A DNA stretch of 64,000 nucleotides from Sesamum alatum (GCA_034509735.1 JACGWO010000003.1:12090001-12154000); one strand, 5' to 3'; positions 39,325 through 51,944 are shown, counted from the first letter of the stretch. Translations and numbers: made by a program. The notes: a model not told the origin generated them from the letters alone.

Positions 39325-40276
39325 TCAAAATGTTCAGTAAATAAACTTAGTAATAATTCAATATTTGAGTTTTGTATAAATAAGTTTGCACTATTATATA
39401 TAGTAAGGGGTAAAACATGACATATTTTAATGTTTAATGGCATGCCAAAAAATAAAATTTGTGAGAGTATGAATAGAGATTAAATAAATTATTTAATTTT
39501 ATTCTTTGGTCCATTAACAGAAAATGAAACCAACAAAAAGGTAAAATAAAATTATAGGCAATTAATAAGTTCAATATCAAGTGAAAATAAATGAGTTGAA
39601 ATTAGAAATTCAACATGATAAAAGCAATTATTCGTTAAAAAGTAACTCGATGATTTGATAGTATTTGTAATACTTAATGGGCATGAACCCAATTACTAGA
39701 AATTTATAATTATATATATTATGTTTGTATTGTTTCAAATTTCTTATTGTATATTTGTATTGTTAGCATATAATTTAGATATATAAATATATATATATAT
39801 ATTATTTGCTTTTTTTTTATTAGTTTAAGATATTGTTAACCTTTTTCATTGTTACTAATTTTTTTTTATTATCTAGAAACTTTATTTAAAGGATCATTTA
39901 ATCCGAATCGTATTCTTTTTGGGGAATTTATATCACAAGATAATATGGTAATAGTTTAACATAATTTATTTAATACTAATATTTTTATTTTACTAAAAGT
40001 ATATTAATTGAATAAAAAAATATATATTGTATTTGAATCTTATAAAATACTTTTTTTTTATCAATGTGTAAACATATTATAATATTCTATTGTTATTTTC
40101 AAAATATTCCATAAATAAACTTATAAAGAATTTAGCATTGATTTTTATATAAATAACACTATTGTACTATACAGTAAAATGATTATTAAAATATTACATA
40201 TAATTATAAGATTTAGAATTTATGAAAATACTATAGAATTTAAAATTTTCCATGCATAGCACGGGGTTCATGCTAG

Positions 40277-41085
40277 TATTATATACGGAAAAGCACCTGC
40301 ATTCTAAATAACCCAGCTTGGTGTGTTTTTAATTGAACAAATCAAATTATTCATATTTAGAAGGATAATATTCATCTAATTCTTTTCATTCTTATATTTT
40401 CTCTCACTCATTATGAAGTTTTTATTTCTGTTGTCTTAACTATTTATTTATTTTTACTTATATTATTTTGATTTTTTTTTCACTTATCATTATTTAATCA
40501 GCACATTAAAATAGTTAAAATACTTAATTTCATGTAAAAGTTTTAATAAATTTTTTTAATCATATAATTTTATTACCCATCATAAAATTGTAATTAGTTT
40601 TTTTAAATTATCTTGAAATTTTTTATATTGCTTGTTATAATCCTAAATAATAAATAGTATAAAATGGAGGACCTGATTTACCTTTGTTACTTGTGACTAG
40701 TATAATTTGAACATAATACAAACTTCTCGTACCCTTAAAACAGCTGGTAGTTTTTTTTTTTTATTTTATTTATGATAATTCTTTAAATATCTTAAAATTT
40801 TTCGATGAAATTGGTTTCATATAGTTAGATTTTGAGCGTTTTTCAATCATATTTCATGGTGTTCAGAGAGTTGCAACAGTTTATAGTTTAGATATTATAT
40901 AGATTTGTGAGTTATTGATATTTCTCTACTGTCCTGCCAATTTTTCATGAAACACAATTTTAGAGGAAAAGAAAATATGAATCACGATAAAAAAAATGAT
41001 TAAATTATTTGGAAGAGCTCTGGTGCCAAATTAAATAGAGTCAACAATAGTATTAACCAAATTATTAAAATTTTTATTATCAATA
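40277..41085. other. AT-rich intergenic sequence, nothing identified
   Basis: No gene or bounded repeat is visible between the two large Helitron-like elements. Confidence 0.5.
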
Positions 41086-41586
41086 TCTATACTATATATA
41101 AAAGTATGAATTCACAAGTATTTATTCTTACTTAAGTACTCTGTTTAATAATAATAATAATTAAAAATTAGTTATAAAAAAATAAAATTCTACAAAAAAA
41201 AAGAAAAAGAAAATTATGTAGTAGTCCGGTTTGCTCTAAACTACTTAGAGAATGGATAATATATCAAATTAAAAAAATAAATATGCAAATAATATTTCAA
41301 CACAATTAGTTTGCTAGCTAGAAGTACTCTTAGTTATTCTAAAAAAAAATTCTATATACTATGGCACTTTAAATTTAAAATAAATAACACATGAATAATA
41401 TATAAAATATTAATTTAAATTAAATCTATCTATCGATATGTATAATGATGAATAAATATAAAAAAATTTATTGTGAATATGAATTATCAATCTTATAAAA
41501 ATTAGAAGTACTGTTAATTTTTTTTTTAAAAAGTGACTTCTGACTAATTAATTTTATTTTTAACATTAATAGGTAAAATCACCATC

Positions 41587-41622
41587 CCCTCCCCCACCCC
41601 ACCCCCACCCCCACCCCCAAAA
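41587..41622. repeat. C-rich low-complexity tract
   Basis: Runs of CCCCCAC units (CCCCACCCCCACCCCCACCC) in otherwise AT-rich sequence. No gene context is visible. Confidence 0.7.
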
Positions 41623-42010
41623 GGCATTGAGATTAAAGAAGACTGTAAATAGTAATATGGTAAATAGTTAAAATTTAAATTTTATAGAGTAGTAAATACA
41701 ATTGATGCAATTCTCAGAAGACAAATAGAATTATTTGATACTTTAAAGGCGTTTAGTCATTAAAAAAACTAAAAATTAGTATAACATAATGAATCAATTA
41801 AAAAATAGACATAAAAAATATTGAGGAAAAGTAACAAAAGAGAAAATTATGGCATTGCCTAAATATTACAAAAAATAGGCCATACATTAATAAATTAGCG
41901 AAAAAAATATTCAAAATTAATATTTAAAAGTAAAATTTTAAAAATAGCATATTAACATGTTGTTGCAGACTTAATCGTTATGTCTTTACATTTTCAATTT
42001 TGACTTATAA

Positions 42011-42486
42011 GGGTTAATTGCAATTTTCGTCCTGTAATTATAGGTATTTGGCGTTTTGGTCTTTTAAGTTTCTAGGGTAGCAAATTAGTCCTTTAACTTT
42101 TCAGTTAATTGTATTTTTCGTCCCATAATTATAAGTATTTGGCGTTTTGGTCCTTTAAGTTTCTAGGGTAGCAAAATAGTCCTTTAACTTTTCAATTTTC
42201 GCGATTTTCGTCCTCTGGTCGCTGGATTTTTTAAAACTTGCCGGAATAATGGCACGCGATTAGGTTGATCTTCTTGAGTAATACCACATTCAGGCATTGC
42301 CCCTTCTTCCGACGAGTTTAAAAGCCTCACGTGTGAATCGCGTGTCATTATTCCGGCGAGTTTTAAAAAATCCGGCAACCAGAGGACGATAATTAAAAAG
42401 TTAAAGGACTATTTTGCTACCCTAGAAACTTAAAGGACCAAAATGCCAAATACCTATAATTACAGGACGAAAATTGCAATTAACCC
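42011..42486. mobile_element. 476-bp foldback MITE
   Basis: The ends GGGTTAATTGCAATTTTCGT and the exact reverse complement ending at 42486 bound nearly fully paired arms. The left arm also repeats itself (TATTTGGCGTTTTGGTC occurs twice, near 42046 and 42137). Phrases such as GTCCTTTAACTTTT resemble the 19490-20442 foldback. The 64-codon minus frame is not a gene. Confidence 0.75.
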
Positions 42487-43676
42487 AACTTATAATAACA
42501 CAAATAACACCATAATCTATGAAATGTTTAAAGTATTTTAGAATACATAATAAATTTAATTATCAAGATCGAATTCAACATACTAATTTATATATATATA
42601 TATATATAGAATCAAGGGATAGAGCATAAGTTAACAAAGTACTTTCTCTAATATGAAAGTATATATTACTTTAGTTTATCTCTTCACAATATCATGGAAG
42701 TAAAATGACAATAAAAACTATTGATGCTAAGGGTTTATTTAAAACAATAACAATTAAAAATAAATTTTTAAAAAAAGATTGTATACTACTAAATTCCAAT
42801 TATATACCTATATTTCAATATTACGCGTAAATTAACAAATTTTGAGAAACAACTTAGTAACAATAACATAAAAAGAAAATGAGTTAATTATAATGTTGAA
42901 ATTAGAATTAAAAAATGATAAATAAATAAATAAACCAAAGATAAATATTTGAAAATAACTTCAAAAAGTCTGATCAATAGTAAGAATAAAATTGATATGC
43001 GAAATAAAAGCACTATTTTTGTTATAAAATTAAAATTGCTTATGAGAATTTAACTATTGAAGAAATCTCTTACTATTTAATTATTTGGTATTACATAATC
43101 CTGAATATGCATTATTACTTTTACATATTTTACTTTTTATATTAATAGCATATAAAAGTATTACAACAAGAAGTATGACATAAAAGATTAAGGTATAGCA
43201 CAATATATTATTAAATAATATATAGTATATGCATGCCAATTGAATGCATATGAATGAGAAACAATATAGAACATTATTTTAAAATTTAAAAGTTAATAAA
43301 GCATGTAAAAAATACTTTGACAATATTCGAAAATTGATACTGAAATATAATTAGCATACTTTATAAGACCTTGCAATACAAACAATGATATTATGGTCCA
43401 ATTTGATTACATTTTTTTTAACAATAGTTAATAAATAATTAAATTAAAACCATTGTCAATAAATTAAAAATAAATGACATTCAAGATATAGTAGTAAAAC
43501 AAAACATATAACATACACATAGACAATATAACAAAAATAAAAATAGAACTGAAAAAATAAAAAATAAGCATAATAAATCTATAGATAAAAAATGATCAAT
43601 TTTATTAAACTGCAATTTATTGTAAAAACAATCCGAAGGAGCTTTGACTAATTATTTTTAATTATTTCAATATTGG

Positions 43677-43679
<3 letters not shown>

Positions 43680-43710
<31 letters not shown>

Positions 43711-43711
43711 G
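43680..43711. repeat. ATT/TTA microsatellite
   Basis: About ten uninterrupted ATT units. Confidence 0.85.
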
Positions 43712-44327
43712 TATTAATTGGTTTGATTGAAGATAATAAATATAATCATTAGTAAATACGAAATGCAAAATTTTAATTTTGGGGAATATTTTTTATTTAA
43801 TAGAATCAATTAAATTTGGAAGTGATGAATTGCAAGTAATAGAATTAATAGTTTCCTTATCAATTAATATAATTTTTATTAATATAATTGTATATACTAA
43901 TGTTTCAATGACAAAAACATAAATAATATTATGAACTTAATATCTTTTATAACTAACTACAAATGATATATTTAACTCTAAAAATATATTTTATACGTGT
44001 ATCGCACGTCATACTTCCTAATATGTTTAAATACATGTTTACAAATGAATGTAAACCTGGACTTAGTATTTTCTTCATAATATTTGTAATTATATCTTTA
44101 GTTGTATGGTTTGTTGCAATATTTTTATGATTTATAAACAGATCATCGTACACCCCATTTGAAGAATAAGAAGAAAAATAAGAATTTATCATTATCTTTA
44201 AGCCTTTTTTTCTCTATATTTCTATCATATAAAATTGGGTTCAATATGCCAATAAAATTTAGAAGTTTTAAGTTTATGATCCATTATTAGCACGATAATA
44301 TGCTCAATCAATGTTTTTTTTTTATAA

Positions 44328-44617
44328 CTAGTCGTCGTGGCACGCCGTTCCTGCATGCATGTAATAAATAATTTTTTATGCTTTAAAATATATTATAAAT
44401 AAGAGTAAAATATATAAACTAACAGATCACATTAGAACATAGAGAGGAAAAGAAAGAAAAAACTAATTTATCAATTAATATAAAATTTGGAAAGTTGAAT
44501 AGAGTAATTATCATATTAATTGAGGGTTAGTTTTGGCATTATAAAAAAATGGTACGATGGTGTCATTAACTGCCATTTGTAAGTAAAAAAAGAGTTTCTT
44601 TTATATAATAGTATAGA
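44328..44617 (-). mobile_element. Short non-autonomous Helitron-like element, copy 4
   Basis: The cleanest copy of the family. In minus orientation it starts TCTATACTATTATATAAAAG (preceded by A) and ends GGCGTGCCACGACGACTAG (followed by T). It is 290 bp and matches 14540-14830, 18403-18685 and 29160-29446. Confidence 0.7.
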
Positions 44618-44703
44618 TAAAGCAATGATGTTTCATAGAATAAACTAGCAAAGAGCAAAACAACAAAACCAGGAAGTCTGACTACACACGCTCAGAAACA
44701 AAT

Positions 44704-45977
44704 AGGGTCGTTTATTTTTTTTGTAGTTGAAAAACGTGGTAGATAGGCCCGATTGCATAAAATGATTAGATAAGATAAGTTGATAATTGTAATCAATGTT
44801 TACTTTTTCTGTTTAATGGTGTGATTTGTTAATCGTAAAGTAGGTAATTCTTTACATCGTATGACAGTCTTATGGGCTAAGTATTAAATTTCAAAACCGT
44901 CCTCTGGCTCATACTTCTAAACTTTAACAGTTTAATTACTTCAAAATTCATCAATTTTTTTTTTTTTTTTTGTAGTAGCATATGATATTTATATATATAT
45001 GTGTGTGTTCGTGTTGTATATTAGCATTGAAAAAGAATTTGCCGAAGATCGTTAATATAGTGGATTTAATTTTACTTAAAAAAGGTCAGTATATCCAATT
45101 TAATTTTTAATGAAAATTAGAGATTGTTCAGTCAACGGGAAATTCTTGTATGTATTATTTTGTATTGTATAATTACTATTAAAACCTGAAACTCTTGTAT
45201 GGTCAGGTTACGTTATATCGTCAAAGTAAAAATTGAACTCTTGTATATATAAGAAACTTTACTGTGACGGTACAAGAAATAATTAACATTAATCACAACA
45301 AGAATTAAAATATTGTAATCCAATTTAATTATTTGTGTTTTCCTATAATTATTTCGTACTGTATGTATAATTATTGTTTAGTCAATAAGAAAGTTTTTGT
45401 TTAATGTAATTAATAAAACCTAAAACATCTATTTATCTATAATGATTATTGTATGTATTATATCGTACATAACATATAGTAAATCCTAAAATCTCGTCAG
45501 TGATCAAACTATATATTTTGTATTGTATAATAATTAAGTCAAAACCTTCTCTTTTATAAACATAAAGAAGTCAAAAAAAATTTAGGGGGTTTCGACGTTA
45601 ATGCTCTAACTCTAAGTGCCTAAAATCTAATAATCAATTCCAAATAGATTATTTATTCATAGAGTTGAAAATGGAACTTTAGATTAATTAATAGTCACCA
45701 TTATTAAGAAAATTCTTGTATTAATCCAATGATAATTATTTGTATGTATGTAATTTCATGCCTCAAATGGGGGCAAATTTGTAAAAATAACAATGAGTCT
45801 GAAATTTAGATTGCCAAAGATAATTTATCACACTCCCCAAATGTGATAAATTATTGGGATTTATCTAAGTATATACCGGACCTGCTTGAGTTAAATTGGG
45901 CTGCAATCATATAATGCAAATGTGAATCAAGGGTAAATTTTGGTCCCTATCCAGCCTTATTCAAGAAGTAAACGACC
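44704..45977. mobile_element. TIR element related to the 22563-23058 MITE
   Basis: The left part (GGGTCGTTTATTTT, then TTTAATGGTGTGATTTGTTA near 44812) and the right end (AAGTAAACGACCC) match the ends and flanking text of the MITE at 22563-23058. This copy has about 780 extra bases in the middle, AT-rich and non-coding. No transposase is present. Confidence 0.5.
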
Positions 45978-45995
45978 CTTGAAAGAAAACCTGAT

Positions 45996-46125
45996 CACGC
46001 CTAAACACCAAACCAAACTAAATGGAGAGATAACAGAAAACATATAATCAACTCCTCTACACGCCTAAACACCTAACCAAACTAAATGGAAAGCTACAAC
46101 GAACATAGAATCAACTCCCTTACGT
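45996..46125. repeat. Two-copy ~65-bp tandem repeat
   Basis: ACGCCTAAACACCAAACCAA... and ACGCCTAAACACCTAACCAA... are consecutive copies about 65 bases long with about ten differences. The repeat lies just upstream of the LINE. Confidence 0.65.
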
Positions 46126-46229
46126 CAACTAATTTGAAAACAATAAGACAGCAAAGACAAAGACAACTTAAATCTGAAGAAAAGAGTAACTTCATAACAT
46201 CAGTTAACTAACAACTTGAGTCCGATATA

Positions 46230-48122
46230 ACGTCATCTACAAGATCATCTCAAATATCATCGTTAATCGTCTTAGACCTAATATTATTGATCTCATATCT
46301 CCATATCAAAATGCGTTTTGACCCTCTAGAAACACCAGTGATAATCTTATTATTGCACATGAAATCTTACACACAATGAAACAAAAAAAGGCTCGCAATT
46401 ACAATAAATGCTCCATGGCCATTAAATTGGATCTTGATAAAGCATATGACAAAATTGAATGGAAATTCATTGAACACGCCCTTCGTATCTATAATTTTCC
46501 TGACTCACTTATTGATCGTATTATGACCTGCATTACTCCTGTTAATTATTCTATTTCTATTAATGGTCTTGTCTCCAAACCTTTCAACCCCAAAAGGGGT
46601 ATAAGACAATGACATTCTTTGTCCCCTTATATTTTTATTCTATGTTTGGATCTCCTTATTCGAAAAATGATCACTTTTACAAAATCCCTTTCCAAATTGG
46701 CAAAAATGGACCTCAGATCCCGATTCTTTGTTTCGCAGATGATTACTTCCTCTTTAGCCAAGCAACTCACTCTTCCACTCTTAATATCCAAAAATGCCAT
46801 TCGGAATTCTATGAATACTCCGGTCTCAATATTAATTGGGAGAAATCAAAGATTATTTTCACCCCAAACACACCTTGTTTGCGACAAAAGGATATCACGA
46901 CAATACTAAACATTAAAAGAGCTAATAAAGAAGACAAATACTTAGGACTTAGACTTAATATTAGTAAGTTTAATAAAAGTTTTTTCAGTGATGTTGTAGC
47001 AAAGTCCAATCCAAAATATCAACGTGGTATAATAATTTCTTATCATATTCTGGCAGAAAGACGTTAATTGAACATGTCCTTAACAGTGTACCACAATATG
47101 CTATGACTTCCTACCCTATTCCACCAAGATGGTTAGATAAGATTTCGACATTTTGCTAAAAAATTCTTTGGAATTCAAGCCTAAATACCAATAAAAGAAG
47201 CCTTGTTAACTGGAAATCTACCTGTTTACCCAAAGAATACGGTGCATGGCCTAGGAATAAGAAATCTCAAATTGCTAAACAAAGCTTTCACCGTTAAATT
47301 AGGATGGCACTCCCTTACCAAACCAAATGCCCTTTGGGTTACAGTACTTAAATCTAAATACTTTCCTAAAACCAGTTTCCTTGACTCCAAGCGTAATAGC
47401 TATCATAGTGTTATCTGGAAAAGTATTCATATAACTATTCCATTCATCAGAAATTCAATCTTTTGGGATATTGGCGATGGGGAGACTGCAAGTTTCTGCA
47501 CAGACAAATGGGTTTCTAAACACTCAATAAAGGATATAGTAACCCCGACCCAACCTTTTGACCCAAATATGAAAGTGGGTAAATTCACTAACAATACATT
47601 CTCATATTGGAATATTAATCTTCTACAACACACCTTCCCAAATAATCTCGATATTATTGATCACATCCTCACTATCCCAATACCTAAATATGGTCTAAAG
47701 GATGACATCAAATGGGCATGGAAGAATCGCGTAAATTTTTTGTCAAAACTGCATACCTACAATTACTTAAAGAAGAGGGCCTCGTACAAGGCCCCCACCT
47801 TCCTTGGAATACTATTTGGAATTGCAAAACATCACCTCGCATCAAATTCTTTGCATGGCTTCTTTGTCACAACGCTCTCCAAACTCTCGACAACCTTGAA
47901 AAAAGGAAAATTGTGAACAACAATATTTGTATTATGTGCAAAGCAGAAAAAGAGAATATTCCTCATCTGATGTTATGATGCACCTTCCTCCGGCCGTTAT
48001 ATATAAATTTACTAACACTAAACTCTAGAAATATGTTGTCATTCCTCCATAGTTTTAAACAAAACACAAACTTCCTGAATAATATTTTTACACTCTTATT
48101 GGACTATATGGAGAACTAGAAA

Positions 48123-48163
<41 letters not shown>

Positions 48164-48865
48164 AAATCTCCAAACTTTGGGACCTTAACTAGCAGCATCA
48201 GGAGACTCAATAACTTTTACAAAATTATCCCCATACCACGAAATCCTAGTATCAAAATTCTCAAATGGGAAAAATCCCAGAAAATTGGTTCAAACTTAAT
48301 ATTGATGGAGCCTCCAAAGGCAATCTAGGTCGTACAGGAGCTGGCGGAGTAATCAGAGACTAGGATGAAAATTTCATCACAGCTTTTTGCAGCGTATATT
48401 GGCTTTGCATCTAATAACAAAGCTGAAATTTGGGCCCTGTGGCTCGGTTTGAAACTTGCAGCAGCACATGAAATCACAAAGCTTTTTATTGAATCTGACT
48501 CAACTTTTGTCATACACAGCATGATGAAGCATCGACCTCAGAATCCAGGACGATGGAGAACTTTCTCAAAGCCTGCTGGACGAGATTATCTGAGTTCCAA
48601 GACACGAAACTATCTTTCGGATATCGCATAGTAAACCAAGTTGCAAACTGCCTAGCAAACTATTGAGTGAATTCGTCTCAGTCTTTAAAAGTTTTTGACA
48701 ACTGCCCTCTGTTTCTATTGAACCATGTTTTAAGGGATAGTCATTACTATATTAGGTCTTCTAATTTACTTTGTGTGTTTTGTAAACTTTGAACCTATCC
48801 TTGCTTTTGTCTTATATATATATATATCTATATATATATTAAGTGTTCAAAAAAAAAAAAAAAAT
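46230..48865 (+). pseudogene. Decayed 5'-truncated L1-type LINE (RT, zf-RVT, RNase H)
   Basis: Frames on the + strand in order: RT (46376-46612, LDLDKAYDKIEW, GLVSKPFNPKRGIRQ, then a stop), RT catalytic region (46609-47067, LCFADDYFLFSQ with the FADD active site), connector (47203-47916, WVSKHSI...), zf-RVT (47712-47978, FAWLLCHNALQTLDNL with C..C...H spacing) and RNase H-like RVT_3 (about 48290-48540, LNIDGASKGN, NNKAEIWALWLGLKLAA, IESDS). Stops and frameshifts break it, and a TA microsatellite at 48124-48162 sits inside. It ends in a run of about 16 A at 48849-48864, the retrotransposition tail. The endonuclease part is missing. Confidence 0.88.
48124..48162. repeat. TA microsatellite inside the LINE
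   Basis: About 19 uninterrupted AT units between the zf-RVT and RNase H parts. Confidence 0.85.
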
Positions 48866-48929
48866 TGAGTCCGAATTCGCGCCTATTGGTAACTATCAAG
48901 AAAAGATAGAGCCTCCAACAGCAGTCGCA

Positions 48930-49202
48930 GACTACAAGAAAGTAGCTTAATAGCAATAAAAAAATTTGTTGCTGAAATCAACATCGAACTAATTAGCAAG
49001 TAAAATTCTCGTTGCTAATCTAAACATAATATATATTTTAAACAATTCGTTACTAAATTTGTTAACAAGTAAATTTTTGTTGCTAAATTTATTAGCAAGT
49101 AAATTTCTTGGATTAAATAATGCATTAGCAACGAAAATTTTACTTACTAATTAGCTCGATGCTAATTTTTTTTCATTGCTATGGAGGGTTTTTCTTGTAG
49201 TG
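48930..49202. mobile_element. Non-autonomous CACTA-like MITE
   Basis: The right end TTTTTCTTGTAGTG is the exact complement of the CACTACAAGAAAAA terminus, and the left end GACTACAAGAAAG differs from it at its first base. Subterminal repeats alternate TTAGCAACGAAAATTTTACT and AGCAAGTAAATTT-type units. It is 273 bp. The flanking triplets GCA and ACA are not identical, so the target duplication is not confirmed. Confidence 0.7.
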
Positions 49203-49209
49203 ACACAGG

Positions 49210-49770
49210 TTCTTGGCGGCGGTCTTCCATCACCTATCGAAACCGATTCTGCCTTAATGCCCAACACACCATACAAAATCGCATTTTTCCCCATGTCTAA
49301 CCGCTCACAAACCCAAAAACCCACTCCGTCGGGGCCCCGTCCATTCTGATACAAGCCACCATCAAAGAGTGGATAGAGCCTAGACTTCACGTGAAAACGA
49401 GCACTCGAGCAACATGTGTTGATAGATGCAATCTCAGTCCCACAAATTCTACACTGAACATTAATACCAGACCTCCTTTGCTCTAGATTGTCAAAAAGGT
49501 AGGGACTGCACCTCAACATAAGCGCCATACTGTAAAACGAACTCTGGGTGGTATTCTCATACTCCATTGCCGACACCAAAAACCATGACACTGCTCAAGG
49601 ATATAAGGGAATGGTCATGAGGATGACGCCAGCCCCGCTGTTGAATCTCACACGCCTACTGATATGCACTTTGAACAGTAAATCTGCCAGTTGGATTCCA
49701 CCTCCAAATAAACCTGGAAACACCCGGCTATTAAGGCTCTTCCTGAAGTCGACAACTTTTGTAGGGAATG
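49210..49770 (-). pseudogene. LINE ORF2 fragment (zf-RVT region), opposite orientation
   Basis: On the minus strand, near 49660-49680, the sequence reads WNPTGRFTVQSAYQ. Further on it reads NLEQRRSGINVQCRICGTE (within the 146-codon frame 49151-49591). These two motifs, in this order, bracket the zf-RVT domain of plant L1 ORF2. Frames are broken between them, and no RT is seen. Confidence 0.6.
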
Positions 49771-50239
49771 ACTAACTAGAAAAGCCTTTTATTCTTATCC
49801 CACATTGCTTTCATATGGAATTTTCAACTTATTCATATCAGTCCCCTTGATGCCTTTAAGTAAAGATGTGTGGGTAGATGGATTTTGGTGAAAAAGCCAC
49901 AAGCGCCCGCTCGTCCTGTCTCGGTGGGGTTGGGCCACTGAGTTATAATTATTGTGCAGAAAACCACCATTAAAATTCATTACATATTCGAATTTTGTAA
50001 AATCTCTCTAATTATTTTTTTGACCAATCCAACAATATCTTTTAATAGTCGAACTTTTTGTGAGGAAATCCGGGTGTTTCTTTTTAGGAAATTAGGGTAG
50101 TAGTAGCTGAAACTGAGGGGCTCCTCTCTATAAATAGCCTGTTTCTTTCTTCATTTCATACTTCAAATCCGAATTCTCTCACCTCCTTTTCTACTTCTCC
50201 TCCTTTCTTTTCTAAGTGTTATTCAAGTTTGTTATTTCA
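49771..50239. other. Unassigned sequence left of the copia remnant
   Basis: No gene seen. The T-rich, C-rich text at 50130-50230 (CTCACCTCCTTTTC and similar) may be leader or LTR of the copia remnant that follows. Confidence 0.35.
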
Positions 50240-51944
50240 ACTCTCTACAACGAGTGCATGTGTTAAGGAGTGTTATTGTGTTAACTTTGGGGAGCAAAAC
50301 GGTTCTGAGGATTGCACCACGATCTTACTGGACTTTTGCTTTTGGGACAGTGGTTGTTTTTCACGACACAACTATTTCGGTTAATATTCCCAACAATCTA
50401 AAAGCAAAAAACCGTATTACTTTTCTAATGGTTCTTTCTGTTTCTAGACCACTTCCCAATCTTTCTGAATTAGAACCGCTCGCTGGACCAATTACAAACG
50501 TTGGTCGCAGAAGCTCCTTATCTTCATCGAACAACTGGATGTTGACTACGTGTTATTCATGAATCCACCTAAAACTGAAGTTCCTCAAGAGACCTCTACA
50601 CTGACCATAACTCCACTAAGAACTCTTTAGACTGAAAAGCCTGCCGAGAAAGCCAAGCTAAAATATGACAAGGATAACAAAGTGGTTAGAGGTCACCTAC
50701 TTAATCATATGACCAACCCTCTATTTGATTTATTCGTCAATCAAAAGAGTGAAAAAGAAATTTGGAATACATTGGAGAGAAGGTATGGTGTGATGATGCA
50801 AACAGAAAGAAGAACGTTGTTGGCAAATGACTCTAGTTCAAAATAGTTGATGACAAGTCAATAATGGACCAAGTCCATGGATACGAGAACTTGGTAGCCG
50901 ATGTGCTAAGTGAGGGTATGAAAATGTTTGAAATTCTCCAAGCAAATGTACTTCTGAAAAAACTTTCCCTTACCTGGAGTGAACACTGAAACCATCTGAA
51001 GCACAAGACGAAGGATCTTACCCTTCAGGAGCTAATCAGCCACATGAGAATGGATGAAACAAATTGCATGAAAGATAAGGAAACCTCTATCTCTTCCCTT
51101 TCAATTAAAGCTAATTTTGTTGAACCGTCGGGAACCTCTAAAGACAGGTTTCAGCATAAGAGCAAAAGTTTCCAAAAAGGTGGGCAACAAAAGTCCTTTA
51201 AAGGGAATGCCGAGAAGATCTAAAAGGACAAGAAAATATACTATTGCTATAGGAAGCCGTGTCACAAGGCGTACCAATATTTCCAAAGGAAGGACCAACA
51301 CAAACGAAACAAAAATCGGGATCTCAAACCACCCTACAAGTCAATCACGCCGAACAAGATGACTTCATTGCTACAGTAGTTGTGGAAGCAAATTTGGTGG
51401 AGAACAAAACAGACTGGATATTGGACATGGGCGCCTCAAAGGACTTTTGTTCCATAATTCCGCGAGGCATTCGACAATAAATGCATCTTCATGGGCAACT
51501 CCGCTGCCGCCGGAGTTTTCGGTAAAGGAAAGATCTTCCTTAAACTTACTTATGGCAAAAATTTAGCATTAAATGTTGTTGTACATGCCTTCATTGCGTA
51601 GAAATTTGATTTTTGGGCAGCCTCTTGAATAAAGTTGGTTTAAAAATAGTATTAGAATATGACAATGTCATAATCACCAGAGATGGTGATTTTGTAAGAA
51701 AAGGGATACCTATCAGATGGATTATTTGTGCGATACACATTTTCTATTACTTCAAATAAAATTTCCTTCAGTTGCGCTTACATGGTTAGGGCAATCAATG
51801 TTTAGCATGGTAGCTGCTTAAATTAAAAGGCTAAAAAGTATGAAATTTATAAACACATCTGATACAAGTGTATATTCTAAATGTCCAATTTGTGTAGAAA
51901 GAAAAATATGTCAAGAATGGGGACCGACGTCCAAGATCCATATC
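50240..51944 (+). pseudogene. Decayed Ty1-copia gag-protease region, different family
   Basis: Reading across several frames gives LPNLSELEPLAG, then KLKYDKDNKVVRGHLLNHM, a KEIWNTLERRYG motif and MDQVHGYENLVADVLSEGMK, all typical of plant copia gag. A zinc-knuckle-like CYRKPCHKAYQY (final Cys lost) follows near 51240-51280. A protease box WILDMGASKDFCS lies near 51415-51455 (consensus LDTGAS). KCPICVERKICQE near 51870-51910 belongs to the pre-integrase zinc finger. It has many stops. RT and RNase H are absent because the sequence switches to LTR near 51945. Confidence 0.75.

Larger units (their letters stand above)
36800..40276 (+). mobile_element. Large non-autonomous Helitron-like element (3.5 kb)
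   Basis: It starts TCTATGTATATATAGC after an A and ends ATAGCACGGGGTTCATGCTAG before a T, giving 5'-TC, 3'-CTAG and A/T flanks. The GCACGGG near the end resembles plant Helitron 3' termini. The first 35 bases are tandemly duplicated (36800-36834, 36835-36869). The interior is over 3 kb of AT-rich, non-coding sequence with a foldback insertion at 38951-39324. No Rep/helicase is present. Confidence 0.55.
41086..44021 (+). mobile_element. Second large Helitron-like element (2.9 kb)
   Basis: It starts TCTATACTATATATAAAAG after an A. At the far end a perfect palindrome ACGTG-TATCG-CACGT (43995-44009) lies 8 bases before CTAA (44018-44021), which is followed by T. A short GC-containing hairpin a few bases before CTRR is the diagnostic Helitron 3' feature. 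The interior is AT-rich and non-coding and contains the foldback at 42011-42486. I infer that the two ends belong together. They could belong to different elements. Confidence 0.45.

Noticed and set aside
43953..44192. 79-codon minus-strand frame
   Set aside because: It crosses the Helitron-like 3' end and has no motif. Chance frame in AT-rich DNA.
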